The notes: a model not told the origin generated them from the letters alone. 64,000 nt of DNA from CAYNWT01 sp964450955 (GCA_964450955.1 CAYVFI010000031.1:1-64000), one strand, 5' to 3'; shown: positions 51,369-61,072, counted from the stretch's first letter. Numbers and translations are program-made.

Positions 51369-52571
51369 TCAGGTCTGCAGCCGGTTCTCAAGTTTCTCAA
51401 CAATCAGCTTGCCCACGTTCAACGAAGCCGTTGCGGCCGGTGACGGAGCGTTGTTGATGTTGACCATGTTTTCTGATTCGATCACGACGAAGTCGTCAAC
51501 CAGTCCGCCCTCGCGGGTCACGGCCTGAGCTCGAACACCGGCCGGCGCGGCAACCATGTCTTCGGCGCGAATCTCTGGCATGAGCTTTTGCAGAGCCTTC
51601 ACGAACGCAGCCTTGCTGATACTGCGCCACATCTCACCCATGCCCATTTTCCAATGCTTCATCGCCATGCGAATGAAGCCGGGATACGTGAGACTTTCAA
51701 ACAAATCTTTCACGTTAATGTCCGTCAGCTTGTAGCCTTCACGAGCAAAAGCCAAAACGGCGTTTGGACCGCATTCGACGCTGCCATCAATCATGCGAGT
51801 AAAGTGCACGCCGAGAAACGGAAACTTTGGATCCGGAACCGGGTAAATAAGGTTCCGACAAAGATGCTTTCGTTCTTCTGTCAGTTCGAAGTACTCACCA
51901 CGGAACGGAACAATCTTGGAATCCGGCCTGGTTCCCCCCATCTTTGTCACTCGATCACAATGCAACCCCGCACAGTTAACAACCAGGCCCGTTTCAAAAT
52001 CCCCCTTCGCCGTCGTCACCACCGACTTCGAACCGCTGCGGCGAATGCCCGTCACCTTCGCGTTGAGAACCACTTCGTTGCCGCGTTCCCTGATAATCTC
52101 ACCAAGCCGATTGCAAACCTGCTTGTAGTTCACGATGCCGGACTCCGGAACATGAATCGCCTTGATGCCCGCGCAGTGTGGTTCCAGTTCGTTTAGCCGA
52201 GCCTGATCGACAATCTCACATGTAACACCGTTGGCCTGGCCGCGTTCGTAAATGCGTTCCATGGCCGGAATCTGAGATTCGTCCAACGCCACAATGACTT
52301 TGCCGCAAATGTCGTAGTCGATGCTGTTCTCAGCACAGAACTTCTCCATCGCCACTTTGCCTTCACGGCAATTGATCGCCTTCAGTGAACCCGGCTTGTA
52401 GTAGATTCCCGAGTGCAGAACGCCAGAGTTGTGCCCGGTCTGGTGATGAGCCAGCTGGGCCTCTTTCTCCACAATCGCAATCTTCTGCCCGGGAAACCTC
52501 TCCGACAGGTTGTAAGCCGTCGCCAGCCCCACTACTCCGCCGCCAATAATCACAACATCAAAATTCTGCAT
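51369..52571 (-). CDS. lhgO: L-2-hydroxyglutarate oxidase
   Basis: 400 residues. FAD-binding DVVIIGGGVVGLATAYNL at the N-terminus, KIAIVEKE, and the LhgO signature HQTGHNSGVLHSGIYYKPGSLKAINCREGK. Later blocks include VNCAGLHCDRV, PFRGEYFELT and VECGPNAVLAFAREGY, then PAGVRAQAV and INNAPSPAATASLNVGK. The enzyme oxidises L-2-hydroxyglutarate to 2-oxoglutarate and passes electrons to the membrane quinone pool. GAGG precedes the ATG at 52569-52571. It is first of a three-gene unit with an Ldh-family enzyme and a GNAT protein. Confidence 0.94.
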   Translation of the reverse strand: MQNFDVVIIGGGVVGLATAYNLSERFPGQKIAIVEKEAQLAHHQTGHNSGVLHSGIYYKPGSLKAINCREGKVAMEKFCAENSIDYDICGKVIVALDESQIPAMERIYERGQANGVTCEIVDQARLNELEPHCAGIKAIHVPESGIVNYKQVCNRLGEIIRERGNEVVLNAKVTGIRRSGSKSVVTTAKGDFETGLVVNCAGLHCDRVTKMGGTRPDSKIVPFRGEYFELTEERKHLCRNLIYPVPDPKFPFLGVHFTRMIDGSVECGPNAVLAFAREGYKLTDINVKDLFESLTYPGFIRMAMKHWKMGMGEMWRSISKAAFVKALQKLMPEIRAEDMVAAPAGVRAQAVTREGGLVDDFVVIESENMVNINNAPSPAATASLNVGKLIVEKLENRLQT

Positions 52572-52809
52572 GGGAACCTCAGCCGCTCGTGCTCACGCAT
52601 CCGCGGACCCTTTCGACCATGAAGCGCAAGCGAACAGCTGGCTCGAACAGTGGCCTGAAACGTAATTTACGACAATTTCGCCGTGAAACTTCGATTATAG
52701 GGACGACTGCCGCTCATCACAGCCGCTCAGGGAAGCGGTATTTTCACGTTTTGAGAATCGTGGTATTACTCCGACCTCTTTACCCGAACATGCTTTCACA
52801 GGTCGGACG

Positions 52810-53115
52810 ATGAAGTACCTCGCCCTACTCCTTTCTATCACCACAGTCGGTTTTGTTGGCTGCCAGCAAACACCACAGATCCCCGAACAATACGAACCGG
52901 CTTTCGCCAGCGATGACTTTGGAACCTCAGTCCAGGACGATGTCGAAGAACTTGGCGAAGCAGCTCAGGAACAGGCATCAACCATTGGGTCTTCGCTGAA
53001 AGAAAAAGCGAACAACTTCAAGTCGGCGATGCAAAAAGAAGTCAACGACCTGAAGTCCGATGTCAATGACTTTGCCGACGCGACCGCTGACCAGTTTGAG
53101 CCACTGGACGAATAG
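52810..53115 (+). CDS. Small lipoprotein with a predicted coiled coil
   Basis: 101 residues. Signal YLALLLSITTVGFVGC, lipidated Cys18. The mature part is acidic, then an amphipathic helix (DDVEELGEAAQEQASTIGSSLKEKANNFKSAMQKEVNDLKSDVNDFADATADQF) with a heptad-like pattern. No family recognised. The stop is directly followed by the ATG of the next lipoprotein, so the two are certainly co-transcribed. Confidence 0.75.
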   Translation: MKYLALLLSITTVGFVGCQQTPQIPEQYEPAFASDDFGTSVQDDVEELGEAAQEQASTIGSSLKEKANNFKSAMQKEVNDLKSDVNDFADATADQFEPLDE

Positions 53116-53454
53116 ATGCGCCGCGTGACCAACATACTTGTCTGCCTCGCCATCGCCTGCTTGCTGCCAGGCTGCGCCTACGACGGTTCGAATTTCCAAT
53201 ACGGAAGTGGCGGACTGCCATTTCTGGGCATGACGTTCGCCGTCGGGCACGACAACAACAAAGACGACGTGCAGGTTCTTCGCGCAGACGGAAGCAAGAA
53301 CAGCTACGTCGTCGAACGCGAAGAGCAACCAATCCTCAGCCGCCTGCCCAACATGATCCGCAGCATCCGGGCTCCAAAGTCCATCGAAATACCGGCCGGT
53401 TCTGAACGCGTACTCCGAGACGACGACTACGAGAAGCAGCTTAACCAGCTGTAA
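53116..53454 (+). CDS. Small lipoprotein of unknown function
   Basis: 112 residues. Signal ILVCLAIACLLPGC with Cys20. The mature part is hydrophilic with GSGGLPFLGMTFAVGHDNNKDDVQVLRADG and ends in a charged helix. Starts at the base after the preceding stop. Both lipoproteins probably sit on the same membrane. Confidence 0.75.
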   Translation: MRRVTNILVCLAIACLLPGCAYDGSNFQYGSGGLPFLGMTFAVGHDNNKDDVQVLRADGSKNSYVVEREEQPILSRLPNMIRSIRAPKSIEIPAGSERVLRDDDYEKQLNQL

Positions 53455-53539
53455 CTCCTGAGCGACATTCACCACCAGCACCGCGCTACCACGTTCGTAG
53501 TTACGGGCGATCTACCCGTAAGTGTCAGCAGAAATGTGG

Positions 53540-53625
53540 CTGGCTGAGGCCCTCAGCCAGTTCGTCGCATGGCGACGAAGTCCGTACCGGACGGGACCGC
53601 CTCACGGCCCGCGGCGGCTACACTT
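53540..53625. repeat. Array of back-to-back perfect hairpins
   Basis: Three adjoining palindromes: CTGGCTGAG-GCC-CTCAGCCAG (53540-53560), TTCGTCGC-ATG-GCGACGAA (53561-53579), GTCCG-TAC-CGGAC (53580-53592), followed by a GC-rich fourth element with CCGC/GCGG arms (to about 53625). The arms touch without spacers, unlike a terminator. It is intergenic between a lipoprotein and the SGNH gene. Confidence 0.8.
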
Positions 53626-53693
53626 CAGCTATTGCCAGCATCGAGTCTGGCCCTTATTCGCGGTTCCTCTGATTCCCGTCTAAGATCTAACGG

Positions 53694-54899
53694 ATGTCAG
53701 CAGCCGAACCACAAGCCAAGCTACCCCCAAAGAAACGGTCGTTAGCCAAACGACTTGTATTCGCGGCAATCGCAACGGCCGTATTCCTGGTCATCGCGGT
53801 CCTGTGCGACCGAATCATCGGCGCCGTGTCCCCCGCGCTACCAAGCTCTCTACTATTTCCCAGCGGGAGTTCAGTCCGCCACAAGAGCAACGAATTCGAT
53901 GTGTCAGTCGCCATTTCCGACGCAGGCATCCGCGACCAGGAGTACGCTCCCGGAACACCACCCGCCGGAACACATCGGATTGTCACCGTCGGTGATTCAT
54001 TCACGTTTGGCTGGGGCGTTGAAACCCAGGACGCCTGGCCCAACATCGTCGAACGCACGCTGTCAGACACCTCAACCTGTGAGGTGTTGAACTTCGGTTT
54101 CCCCGGTTCCTCACCCTACGACTACGAAGGCACCGCTCGCAAAGCACTCCAACACTTCCGTCCGCACGTGTTGATCATTGGCACACTGCAGGGAGACGAC
54201 CTCATTCAACTGCACGAAGGTCAGCGGCAGGAGAAACCGCTAAGCAAAGTCGTCACGCAAACACTCTTTCCCAACTTCAGCCGGGTCATCAGAGGCAAGG
54301 TTCAACGCGACCCAATGAAGTCGTACCAGGAGACGTTCCGCATGGCGGCGCAGTACGCGATCTCAACGTTTTCGTTCGAAGAAAAAACGCGGTACACGGC
54401 GACCGCATCGAACGTGCGAGACGCTTTTGAAAACGGCTTGCTGAACCCATCATTGTTACAACGAGCCGTCAAAGTTCCCGAACACTTTTTACTGCCGTGC
54501 GAAGCAGAAGGAACCTGGCGGACCACCGTGACGGAACGCTTACGCGATTCGTTGCAGCGAGTCCGGACCGCGTGCGATTCATACGACTGCAGGTTAGTCG
54601 TCGCGGTCATCCCGGACGGACCCTATGTTTCGCCAGCGTCAGGGAAAGGTCTGCAACAAGTCGGTTACACCATCTCACCAGACCTACTTCAAACCAATGT
54701 CCCGGATTCCATCGTCATGGAAGTCTGCAAAGAATTGGGCGTCCCCTGCCTCGTCCAAACGGCCGAGTTCCGAACCGAATCCAAAACGACCAACTACTAT
54801 TTTTCCATGGACGGACACTTCAACGAAAACGGGCACCAAGCATTCGCAGGCAGGCTGTCCGCGTTCCTGAAGTCAGACATGGTTGAGGCGACCGAATGA
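53694..54899 (+). CDS. Membrane-anchored SGNH/GDSL hydrolase
   Basis: 401 residues. N-terminal anchor (LVFAAIATAVFLVIAVLC). The nucleophile block is IVTVGDSFTFGWGVE (residue about 99-113), with Ser in G-D-S. Block III is FGFPGSSPYD, and the C-terminal block DGHFNENGHQAFA contains the Asp-x-x-His pair. This is the standard SGNH arrangement; the family includes acetylxylan esterases, lipases and the AlgX/OatA-like O-acetyl transferases. Its stop overlaps the following glycosyltransferase gene by four bases, so it may act on a sugar-linked substrate. Confidence 0.88.
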   Translation: MSAAEPQAKLPPKKRSLAKRLVFAAIATAVFLVIAVLCDRIIGAVSPALPSSLLFPSGSSVRHKSNEFDVSVAISDAGIRDQEYAPGTPPAGTHRIVTVGDSFTFGWGVETQDAWPNIVERTLSDTSTCEVLNFGFPGSSPYDYEGTARKALQHFRPHVLIIGTLQGDDLIQLHEGQRQEKPLSKVVTQTLFPNFSRVIRGKVQRDPMKSYQETFRMAAQYAISTFSFEEKTRYTATASNVRDAFENGLLNPSLLQRAVKVPEHFLLPCEAEGTWRTTVTERLRDSLQRVRTACDSYDCRLVVAVIPDGPYVSPASGKGLQQVGYTISPDLLQTNVPDSIVMEVCKELGVPCLVQTAEFRTESKTTNYYFSMDGHFNENGHQAFAGRLSAFLKSDMVEATE

Positions 54900-56551
54900 C
54901 CGCTGCCGTCCCCAAGCCGTCGCTCAAACCAAACACCAAACGCCCATGGCTGGTACCGTGCGCGATCGTTTTTGTGGGTGTCACGGTGCTGCTGGGCTGC
55001 ACAATCCGAACCTTCGGCCTCACCACAGACGAACCGGTTCATATCCGTAACCACGGTCACGCCGTACGGTGGCTTAAAGGCTTCGGCAAACACGGCATCG
55101 CCGGAAATCTAACCAAAGAACGGCTCTCCGACGGTTGGCGCAGCGGCATCGAAGTCAACAAGAACCTACCGCTGCCAACATTCGTCTCGCTGTTCGGTTA
55201 TGCCGTCGCGGGACAGTTTGATTCGTTCCCGGCCAGCTTCCGGTGGGGCAACGTCTTCGTTTTCGCCCTGGCCTGCAGCGTCATCTTCCACTGGGTGCGC
55301 GTTCGCTACAGCACAACCGCCGCCGTTGTTGCGCTGGCCGCCGTACTGGGTAACCCGCGTCTATTCGCACACGCCAACCTGCTGGCAGTAGACACACTGG
55401 TCGGCTGCTTTTGGATCTTCGCCAGTTGGGCACTGGTCAACAGTCGCGCCAACTGGCGCTGGGCAATCGCGTTTGGTGTGCTGGCCGGAATCGGTTCGAC
55501 AGTGAAGCCAACGTTCTGGTTCGCCGGTCCGATGTGGGTTGTCTGGGGACTGTTCAACAGACCCAAAGAACTGTTCAAACCCTTCATCGGCCTGTTCATC
55601 ATCGCTCCCATCACGGTCGTTGTGTTTTCGCCCATGTGGTGGACCAGCCCGATAGGCAGCTTCATCGATTACATGAAGATGCTGGGCACAGATGACACCG
55701 GCTGGGCAATCGGAACCTACTACCTGGGCGACATTTACCAAACGGCCACAACCGAATCGGTGCCATGGCACGCGGTCCCTGTGATGACCGCCATCGCAAC
55801 TCCGCTGTGGATACTGGCTCTTTCGCTAATCGGTGGCTTTCGAGCCATCCGGAACCGCAGCAGCACGGCTGACGACGGAATGCTATGGCTCATGTCGGCT
55901 CTGACGTTGCCGTTGGTATGCATGCTGCCGAACACACCCAACCACGAATCGCTGCGACTGTTTAGATCGGCATTCATGTTCGCTCCACTGCTGGCCGCTG
56001 CTGGATTCGAATCACTGCGCACACCTGGCCGCAAAGCGACAACCACCGAAAGACAACGCAGTACCTGGGCTTGGATTCCCGTCGCCGCCATCGTGGCACT
56101 CGCCGGCTGGCAAACCGTTCGCATGCACCCGGGCCAACTTTCCTTCTACAACCTGGCCATCGGCGGCCTGCCCGGCGCGGCAGAGAATCAGAAGATGCCG
56201 CTCGGTCTGCCAGAACGCAATCGGCCTCGGTTCGAAATCGCTTACTGGTGGGCCGCGATGAACCACGATGCCTTCACCGACATGCAAACCCACATTCCCA
56301 AAGGCGAGTCACTGACCATCTTCCCCGCACACTACGGCATGGAACTCCTGCGTGAGCACGGAAAGTTTCGTGACGACATCAAGCTGGTCAACCCCGCCGA
56401 CCGGCCCAACTTCATTTTGCTTTACGGTCGCCTTGGTAGCCTTGCCGACCCTGTCGCCGCTCCATTCGCCAGCATTTTCCTGCACCGAGAACCAGTCTGG
56501 GAAAAACGCATCGATGGCGTTCGCGTCGCCGCGTTGTTCCAGAGCCAATAG
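54896..56551 (+). CDS. GT39/ArnT-like membrane glycosyltransferase
   Basis: 551 residues with about 10 hydrophobic helices. The first periplasmic loop has TTDEPVHIRNHGHAVRWL, an acidic/His pattern (T-x-D-E) like the D-E motif of PMT/ArnT enzymes. Helices continue to about residue 420; the C-terminal portion is soluble with NPADRPNFILLYGRL. ATGA overlap with the SGNH gene. Such proteins transfer a sugar from a polyprenyl-phosphate donor to lipid or protein. Substrate unknown. Confidence 0.85.
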   Translation: MTAAVPKPSLKPNTKRPWLVPCAIVFVGVTVLLGCTIRTFGLTTDEPVHIRNHGHAVRWLKGFGKHGIAGNLTKERLSDGWRSGIEVNKNLPLPTFVSLFGYAVAGQFDSFPASFRWGNVFVFALACSVIFHWVRVRYSTTAAVVALAAVLGNPRLFAHANLLAVDTLVGCFWIFASWALVNSRANWRWAIAFGVLAGIGSTVKPTFWFAGPMWVVWGLFNRPKELFKPFIGLFIIAPITVVVFSPMWWTSPIGSFIDYMKMLGTDDTGWAIGTYYLGDIYQTATTESVPWHAVPVMTAIATPLWILALSLIGGFRAIRNRSSTADDGMLWLMSALTLPLVCMLPNTPNHESLRLFRSAFMFAPLLAAAGFESLRTPGRKATTTERQRSTWAWIPVAAIVALAGWQTVRMHPGQLSFYNLAIGGLPGAAENQKMPLGLPERNRPRFEIAYWWAAMNHDAFTDMQTHIPKGESLTIFPAHYGMELLREHGKFRDDIKLVNPADRPNFILLYGRLGSLADPVAAPFASIFLHREPVWEKRIDGVRVAALFQSQ

Positions 56552-56976
56552 CTGGCGTACTTACGAGCCTGTCGGCCTTTCCACCGGCAATCAGAAAGCC
56601 GCTGTCACTGATGGCCGGTGGACGAGCACCACCGATCAAAACAAAGCCACTTGAATTGAGACCGTCGTCAGCTTCACCAAGGTTGCCGAAGTATTCAGCG
56701 TTGGGTCCCGCCATTTGACGTTGTTGATCTTTGGTGGATCCCAAACACCCATGCCTGCTGTCTACGCTCACGCTGCCTGCGGTTGGCTCAGCAGTGTTCG
56801 CTATCAAAGGGCGCGATGAGGCTTCTGGTCCGGGACTCGCAAATCGTTTGGGCACCGGGCTGTACGCACTGCTTGCGATCTTGCTGGCCGGAGCCTACTT
56901 CGCCGTACTGTGGCACAAGTAATCAACGACCTCGAACTACTGGCTAGCCTCTGTGGCCAGGCTCAGCATTCGAAAT
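56552..56976. other. Intergenic region without a confident gene
   Basis: About 425 bases between convergent genes. A 63-codon plus-strand ORF (56731-56922) ends in a hydrophobic helix, and a minus-strand ORF (56412-56855) has repetitive composition. Neither shows a family motif, so I leave both uncalled. It may be a decayed gene. Confidence 0.4.
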
Positions 56977-57579
56977 CTATCGATGGGCTGAACCGCTCCA
57001 ACCAGAAGTCATCGACTCATCCTTCGACGTGTCGAACCAGGCAGATCCGCGTTTGGGAGCTTGAACTGTATTGCGCTTTGGCGATTCGGTTCTGGCCCTG
57101 GCACGCTGCTCAGACTCTGGCCGGACCTCTTCAACTGCCCACTCGGCAGTCGATTCGGATTCCAGTTTCGCTCGCCGACGTTCCGCGTTGCTCACAAGGA
57201 TGACAGGGCGCGCGTCTTGCTTTCTGTCTGACTTCTCTGTTCTGGGTTTAGCGGCAGCTCGTTCGCGAATCCGATCCAGCCGCGCCTTGATCTCTGAGGG
57301 CTCAGCAAGAACCAGCCCGGTTTCCGGCGCCCGAGCTACTGACCGCGCAAGAGTCGCTGGTGCCTGCATCTCGCTTACGGGCTGATACCCGGAGCCACCC
57401 GCACCAACTCGCAGCCCTGCCAGCAACTCGCGATTCTGAGCAGCGGAGTCCGCTTCGTCCGCAGCTGGAGCGGTCCTCGTCACGGACTGCAGCGCGTTGC
57501 TTGTTCTTGATGGCAAACCGCAGCCACTTGCGGCCAGAACCGTCAGCAGTAAGGCGAGTTTCTGTTGTACTGATCGCAT
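56977..57579 (-). CDS. Lipoprotein, hypothetical
   Basis: 200 residues from ATG at 57579 (upstream frame adds 14 codons). Signal LALLLTVLAASGC with Cys lipidation. The mature part is Ala/Arg/Glu-rich, with two helical segments (EPSEIKARLDRIRERAAAKPRTEKSDRKQDA and VSNAERRRAKLESESTAEWAVEE), and no recognisable domain. Highly charged and probably disordered. Confidence 0.72.
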   Translation of the reverse strand: MRSVQQKLALLLTVLAASGCGLPSRTSNALQSVTRTAPAADEADSAAQNRELLAGLRVGAGGSGYQPVSEMQAPATLARSVARAPETGLVLAEPSEIKARLDRIRERAAAKPRTEKSDRKQDARPVILVSNAERRRAKLESESTAEWAVEEVRPESEQRARARTESPKRNTVQAPKRGSAWFDTSKDESMTSGWSGSAHR

Positions 57580-57875
57580 CGAAATAGCCCCCAACAAAGG
57601 CTGGTTCCGCTCGCTGATCACGCCCGGATACCACGCCTGTGAGGAACATCGGCCCGCCCGGTCGTACCCATTCGGACGAAGTTACCGACTGCACCGGTTT
57701 GCCCGGACAGTCCGATTGCACGGTCGACATGCAAGGATTCCAGCGATCGGAACGGATCTGCCGGTTGTTCCGGTTACGTAAACTGCGGGGGCTGGACTGA
57801 CCGACGCTGCTTACTTACGCAGCAGCGCCCAGCATGTGACATTCTGGGTCTGGCCGGATGCAGAAACGGCCAGAC
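57580..57875. other. Intergenic region without a recognisable gene
   Basis: Near 300 bases. A 9-bp hairpin GGTCTGGCC / GGCCAGACC (57847-57876) ends at the stop of the next minus-strand gene. It lacks a T run on that strand, so it is a weak terminator candidate at most. Confidence 0.45.
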
Positions 57876-58520
57876 CTACTGATCGAAGAGGTGCATTGGT
57901 AGCCACCGGGCCTGACTAAGCAAGGTCGGATTTGCGCCATGTTCTTCCAGTCGCCATACTTCTGATGGACCTATAGCAGCACTTTGCATGTTGTCCGTCC
58001 CGAAGCTTGCGGTGACCCCGAGCCTTTGTTCGCCATCTACAGTAACCAGTTTGGAGATCAGAACTCGCCAAGTGTGCCCATCCGGCATGGCATGTCCATG
58101 GTTGGCCATCCAGGTAATTCGAGCGTCGTTGGCTTTTCCAATGTGGTCGAAATCGGCAGCGCGATTTGGCAGGGCATCGAAAACATCTCGGGACACGCCG
58201 CACTTGTCCAAAGTTCCGAATTCCTGCCAACCGCCCCACGGATGGTCCGGTCCGGGCGTCTCATTGTAAATGTAAGACTCCGTATCCGGCTGGTCGCCAT
58301 GATCGGCAAGCAGCCACGAATCAGGAGGTACTTCGACGACTCCATCTGTCGTCCCTTCAGAGCCTACATCCTCAGCAGGATAACCAAGTGGTGGCCCATC
58401 ATCCTGAGCCACTGGTGTCGCCGCCGGGGGCTGCGGCCGCATCGCCCGATACGTTGCTGCGGTAAGGACCCCACCAACAAGGCTAAGTACAAACACGATA
58501 AGTAGCGTTGATTTTTTCAT
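57876..58520 (-). CDS. Membrane-anchored hypothetical protein
   Basis: 214 residues from ATG at 58520, which begins the natural anchor KKSTLLIVFVLSLVGGVLTAATY. GGGAAA lies just before it; ATG at 58535 is an alternative. After a Pro-rich linker the C-terminal part (from about residue 65) is a single soluble domain with several Trp and His, e.g. WLLADHGDQPDTES, GHAMPDGHTWRVLISKLVTVDGEQ and WRLEEHGANPTLLS. No family recognised. Confidence 0.72.
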   Translation of the reverse strand: MKKSTLLIVFVLSLVGGVLTAATYRAMRPQPPAATPVAQDDGPPLGYPAEDVGSEGTTDGVVEVPPDSWLLADHGDQPDTESYIYNETPGPDHPWGGWQEFGTLDKCGVSRDVFDALPNRAADFDHIGKANDARITWMANHGHAMPDGHTWRVLISKLVTVDGEQRLGVTASFGTDNMQSAAIGPSEVWRLEEHGANPTLLSQARWLPMHLFDQ

Positions 58521-58723
58521 TCGTCGATTTCCCATGCGGGAAAGTATTGCTGACCCGCTGGAGTCGCGAACTGTCGTGGAACAAGTCTCAGTTCCAGGCG
58601 GAGGGGCCCAGGGGTCTGATGACAAGTTCGAACTCGACCGGATCAAGTCTCAAAAACAGTTCACGAAAGCAATCCTGTTTCGGGGGCCAGTGTTTGAACC
58701 CCATCCAATGAAACTGCAATACT

Positions 58724-60385
58724 CTACCGAGCCAATGGTCGGTAGCGACTGGTTGGCTGCACGTCGCCCTGGCGTTCCTGTCGCTGGACTTCGTAGGCCT
58801 GGTAGTTGCCTTCGCACCAGACAACGTTGCCGTCGCCTTCGAACGCCAGAATGTGCGTCGCACAGCGGTCAAGGAACCAGCGATCGTGGCTAATCACAAT
58901 CGCACAACCACCGAATTCGACCAAACCATCTTCCAACGCGCGGAGAGTGTCGACGTCGAGGTCGTTTGTTGGTTCGTCCAGCAGCAGCAGGTTTCCTCCG
59001 GAACGCAAGAGCTTCGCCAGGTGAACGCGGTTGCGTTCTCCACCGGACAGGTTCTTCACAAGCTTCTGCTGTTCGGTCTTAAAGTTGAACCGACCGCAGT
59101 AGGCACGAGCGTGGATCTTCGTTTTGCCAATCTCAATGTGCTCGGCACCACCTGAGATTTCTTCGTAAACGGTTTTGTTGCCGTCCAGCGAATCGCGACT
59201 CTGGTCCACATAAGACAGGTCGACTGTCTCACCGATGGTCAGCGTTCCGCTATCGGGTTGTTCTTCACCCATGATAATCTTGAACAACGTCGTCTTACCG
59301 GCACCGTTCTCACCGATAATTCCAACAATCCCGCCGGGTGGCAGATTGAAGTTCATGTCGTTGAACAACAACTTGTCGCCAAACGACTTGCAGAGGTTCT
59401 CCGACCGAACCACTAAATTGCCCAGTGGACGCGTGACGGGAATCTGAATATCCGCCGCGCTGTCTCTGGCGTCGTATTCCTTGGCGGCGAGTTCTTCGTA
59501 TCGCTGCATACGGGCCTTATTCTTAGTCCCGCGTGCTTTGGGCGTCATGCGAGCCCACTCCAGTTCCTGCCGCAGGTTTTTCTGCCGCTTGGATTCTTCC
59601 TTGCCTTCAACCGCCATCCGCGCTTGCTTCTGTTCCAGCCAGGATGAGTAGTTGCCTTCGTACGGAATGCCCTGCCCTCGGTCGAGTTCCAAAATCCAAC
59701 CGGCGACGTTGTCCAGGAAGTAGCGATCGTGTGTTACGGCGACGACGGTTCCCTGGAACTGGTGCAGGAACTTCTCCAGCCATGCGACAGATTCGGCGTC
59801 CAGGTGGTTCGTCGGTTCGTCCAGCAACAACATGTCCGGGCTGCTAAGCAAAATCTGACACATCGCGACACGGCGTTTCTCACCACCGGAAAGTGTCTTC
59901 ACCAACGCGTCGGCTGGTGGCAGACGCATGGCGTCGGCAGCAACCTGTAACGTGCGGTCCAATTCCCACAGGTTGCCATGATCAATCTGATCCTGAACCT
60001 TGGTCTGGCGTTCCAACAGCTTTTCCATCTCTTCCGGCGACATATCTTCGCCGAACTTCAGGTTAATCTCGTTGTACTCGTCAAGAATCGCCTGCGATTC
60101 GGCGACGGCTTCCTGAATGCAGTCGTCAACATTTTTTTCGGGATCCAGTTCTGGCTCCTGCTTGAAGTAGCCAATGCGGATGTTCTTCGCAGGACGAACC
60201 GTCCCTTCAAAGTCTTTGTCCTCACCCGACATGATGCGAAGCAGTGTGCTCTTCCCTGCTCCGTTATTTCCAAGGACCCCAATTTTCGCACCGGGGAGGA
60301 ACGAGAGCCAGATATTGGAGAGAACCTCTTTGTCGTCGTGGATCTTGGTCAGTTCCTCAATCGACATGATGTATTGCTGAGCCAT
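58724..60385 (-). CDS. ettA: Energy-dependent translational throttle protein EttA (ABC-F)
   Basis: 553 residues. Two ABC cassettes without membrane helices: the first with GNNGAGKSTLL, LSGGEKRRV and LDEPTNHLD; the second with GENGAGKTTLF, LSGGERNRV and LDEPTNDLD. The linker carries the EttA-type arm region and the RGTNKARMQRYEEL-like motif KARGTKNKARMQRYEEL. EttA binds the ribosomal E site and gates entry into elongation according to the ADP/ATP ratio. Length and N-terminus AQQYIMSIEELTKIHDDKEVL match the family. ATG at 60383-60385. Confidence 0.95.
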   Translation of the reverse strand: MAQQYIMSIEELTKIHDDKEVLSNIWLSFLPGAKIGVLGNNGAGKSTLLRIMSGEDKDFEGTVRPAKNIRIGYFKQEPELDPEKNVDDCIQEAVAESQAILDEYNEINLKFGEDMSPEEMEKLLERQTKVQDQIDHGNLWELDRTLQVAADAMRLPPADALVKTLSGGEKRRVAMCQILLSSPDMLLLDEPTNHLDAESVAWLEKFLHQFQGTVVAVTHDRYFLDNVAGWILELDRGQGIPYEGNYSSWLEQKQARMAVEGKEESKRQKNLRQELEWARMTPKARGTKNKARMQRYEELAAKEYDARDSAADIQIPVTRPLGNLVVRSENLCKSFGDKLLFNDMNFNLPPGGIVGIIGENGAGKTTLFKIIMGEEQPDSGTLTIGETVDLSYVDQSRDSLDGNKTVYEEISGGAEHIEIGKTKIHARAYCGRFNFKTEQQKLVKNLSGGERNRVHLAKLLRSGGNLLLLDEPTNDLDVDTLRALEDGLVEFGGCAIVISHDRWFLDRCATHILAFEGDGNVVWCEGNYQAYEVQRQERQGDVQPTSRYRPLAR

Positions 60386-60481
60386 TTGTCTTCTCTCGTT
60401 TGCCGTCTTGATTCGTGGTCAAAGGCGCGGTGGTTTCGCGCGAGTGCGTTCGGTTGGTTCGTCGTCTGTTGCGTTCGTGAA

Positions 60482-60949
60482 TCAGGTCGTCACGAAGGGC
60501 TGCAGCAAAAGTGTTAGCAGCGTACGGGAGCGATCGTAAATTTCAGGATCGCTGCTCGCCCTGGGACCGGCGACGTTCAGGACTCGGATTCTATTCTCTG
60601 TAATCCAGTCCGCAAACAGGTTTGCCAGGTTTTCGTGATCGTCGATATCGGCCGAAAACGTGGGCCGGGCCTGCGATTTCGCTATGCTAAGCGTCAAAGC
60701 CGTACCGCCTGTAAGTGGTGTGCTGCTTACGATTAACGTGCCGTCCGAATCCCGCACGTTCCAACGCGTTCGAACCGCATAGTTGGCAGACTCGGTTTCC
60801 TGCAGCGGATAGGCGTCAGGAATCCGCCCGCGTTCAGACCGACGCCCCGCCGGACACCAACCGCCAACCGGAAACCCCAGCTCAAGAGCGCAGTCCAAAG
60901 CCGCTCGATCGACCCCGGTCTGTCCGCCTGAAACAATTTTCTCAATCAC
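60482..60949 (-). CDS. YpsA/cpYpsA-like protein (putative molybdenum carrier family)
   Basis: About 155 residues from GTG at 60949, placed just before the conserved IEKIVSGGQTGVDRAALD. A GTG at 61066 in the same frame would add 39 residues that look non-coding. Conserved blocks: GGWCPAGRRSERGRIPDAYPLQE, YAVRTRWNVRDSDGTLIV, GGTALT, and LNVAGPRASSDP. The family has a Rossmann-like fold with a nucleotide- or ligand-binding Gly loop; the molybdenum-carrier name rests on a structural analogue, so the role is uncertain. It lies downstream of the ABC-2 permease. Confidence 0.82.
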   Translation of the reverse strand: MIEKIVSGGQTGVDRAALDCALELGFPVGGWCPAGRRSERGRIPDAYPLQETESANYAVRTRWNVRDSDGTLIVSSTPLTGGTALTLSIAKSQARPTFSADIDDHENLANLFADWITENRIRVLNVAGPRASSDPEIYDRSRTLLTLLLQPFVTT

Positions 60950-61072
60950 TACGTCAATCCCTGACCTCAGACGCCGGTGCGGTAACCACCGCACTTCGCT
61001 GCCTGTCGTCCAGCACCTAAGTTTAACTTCGACCCCCACAAACCTGACCCATCCCGGGCGGGACACTGGCCA

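Noticed and set aside
56412..56922. Short ORFs on both strands between GT39 and the lipoprotein
   Set aside because: One ends in a hydrophobic helix, the other is repetitive. Neither has a start site or motif to support it.
57847..57876. Hairpin overlapping the stop of the anchored hypothetical gene as a terminator
   Set aside because: No T run on the minus strand and the stem covers the stop codon. Not convincing as intrinsic terminator.
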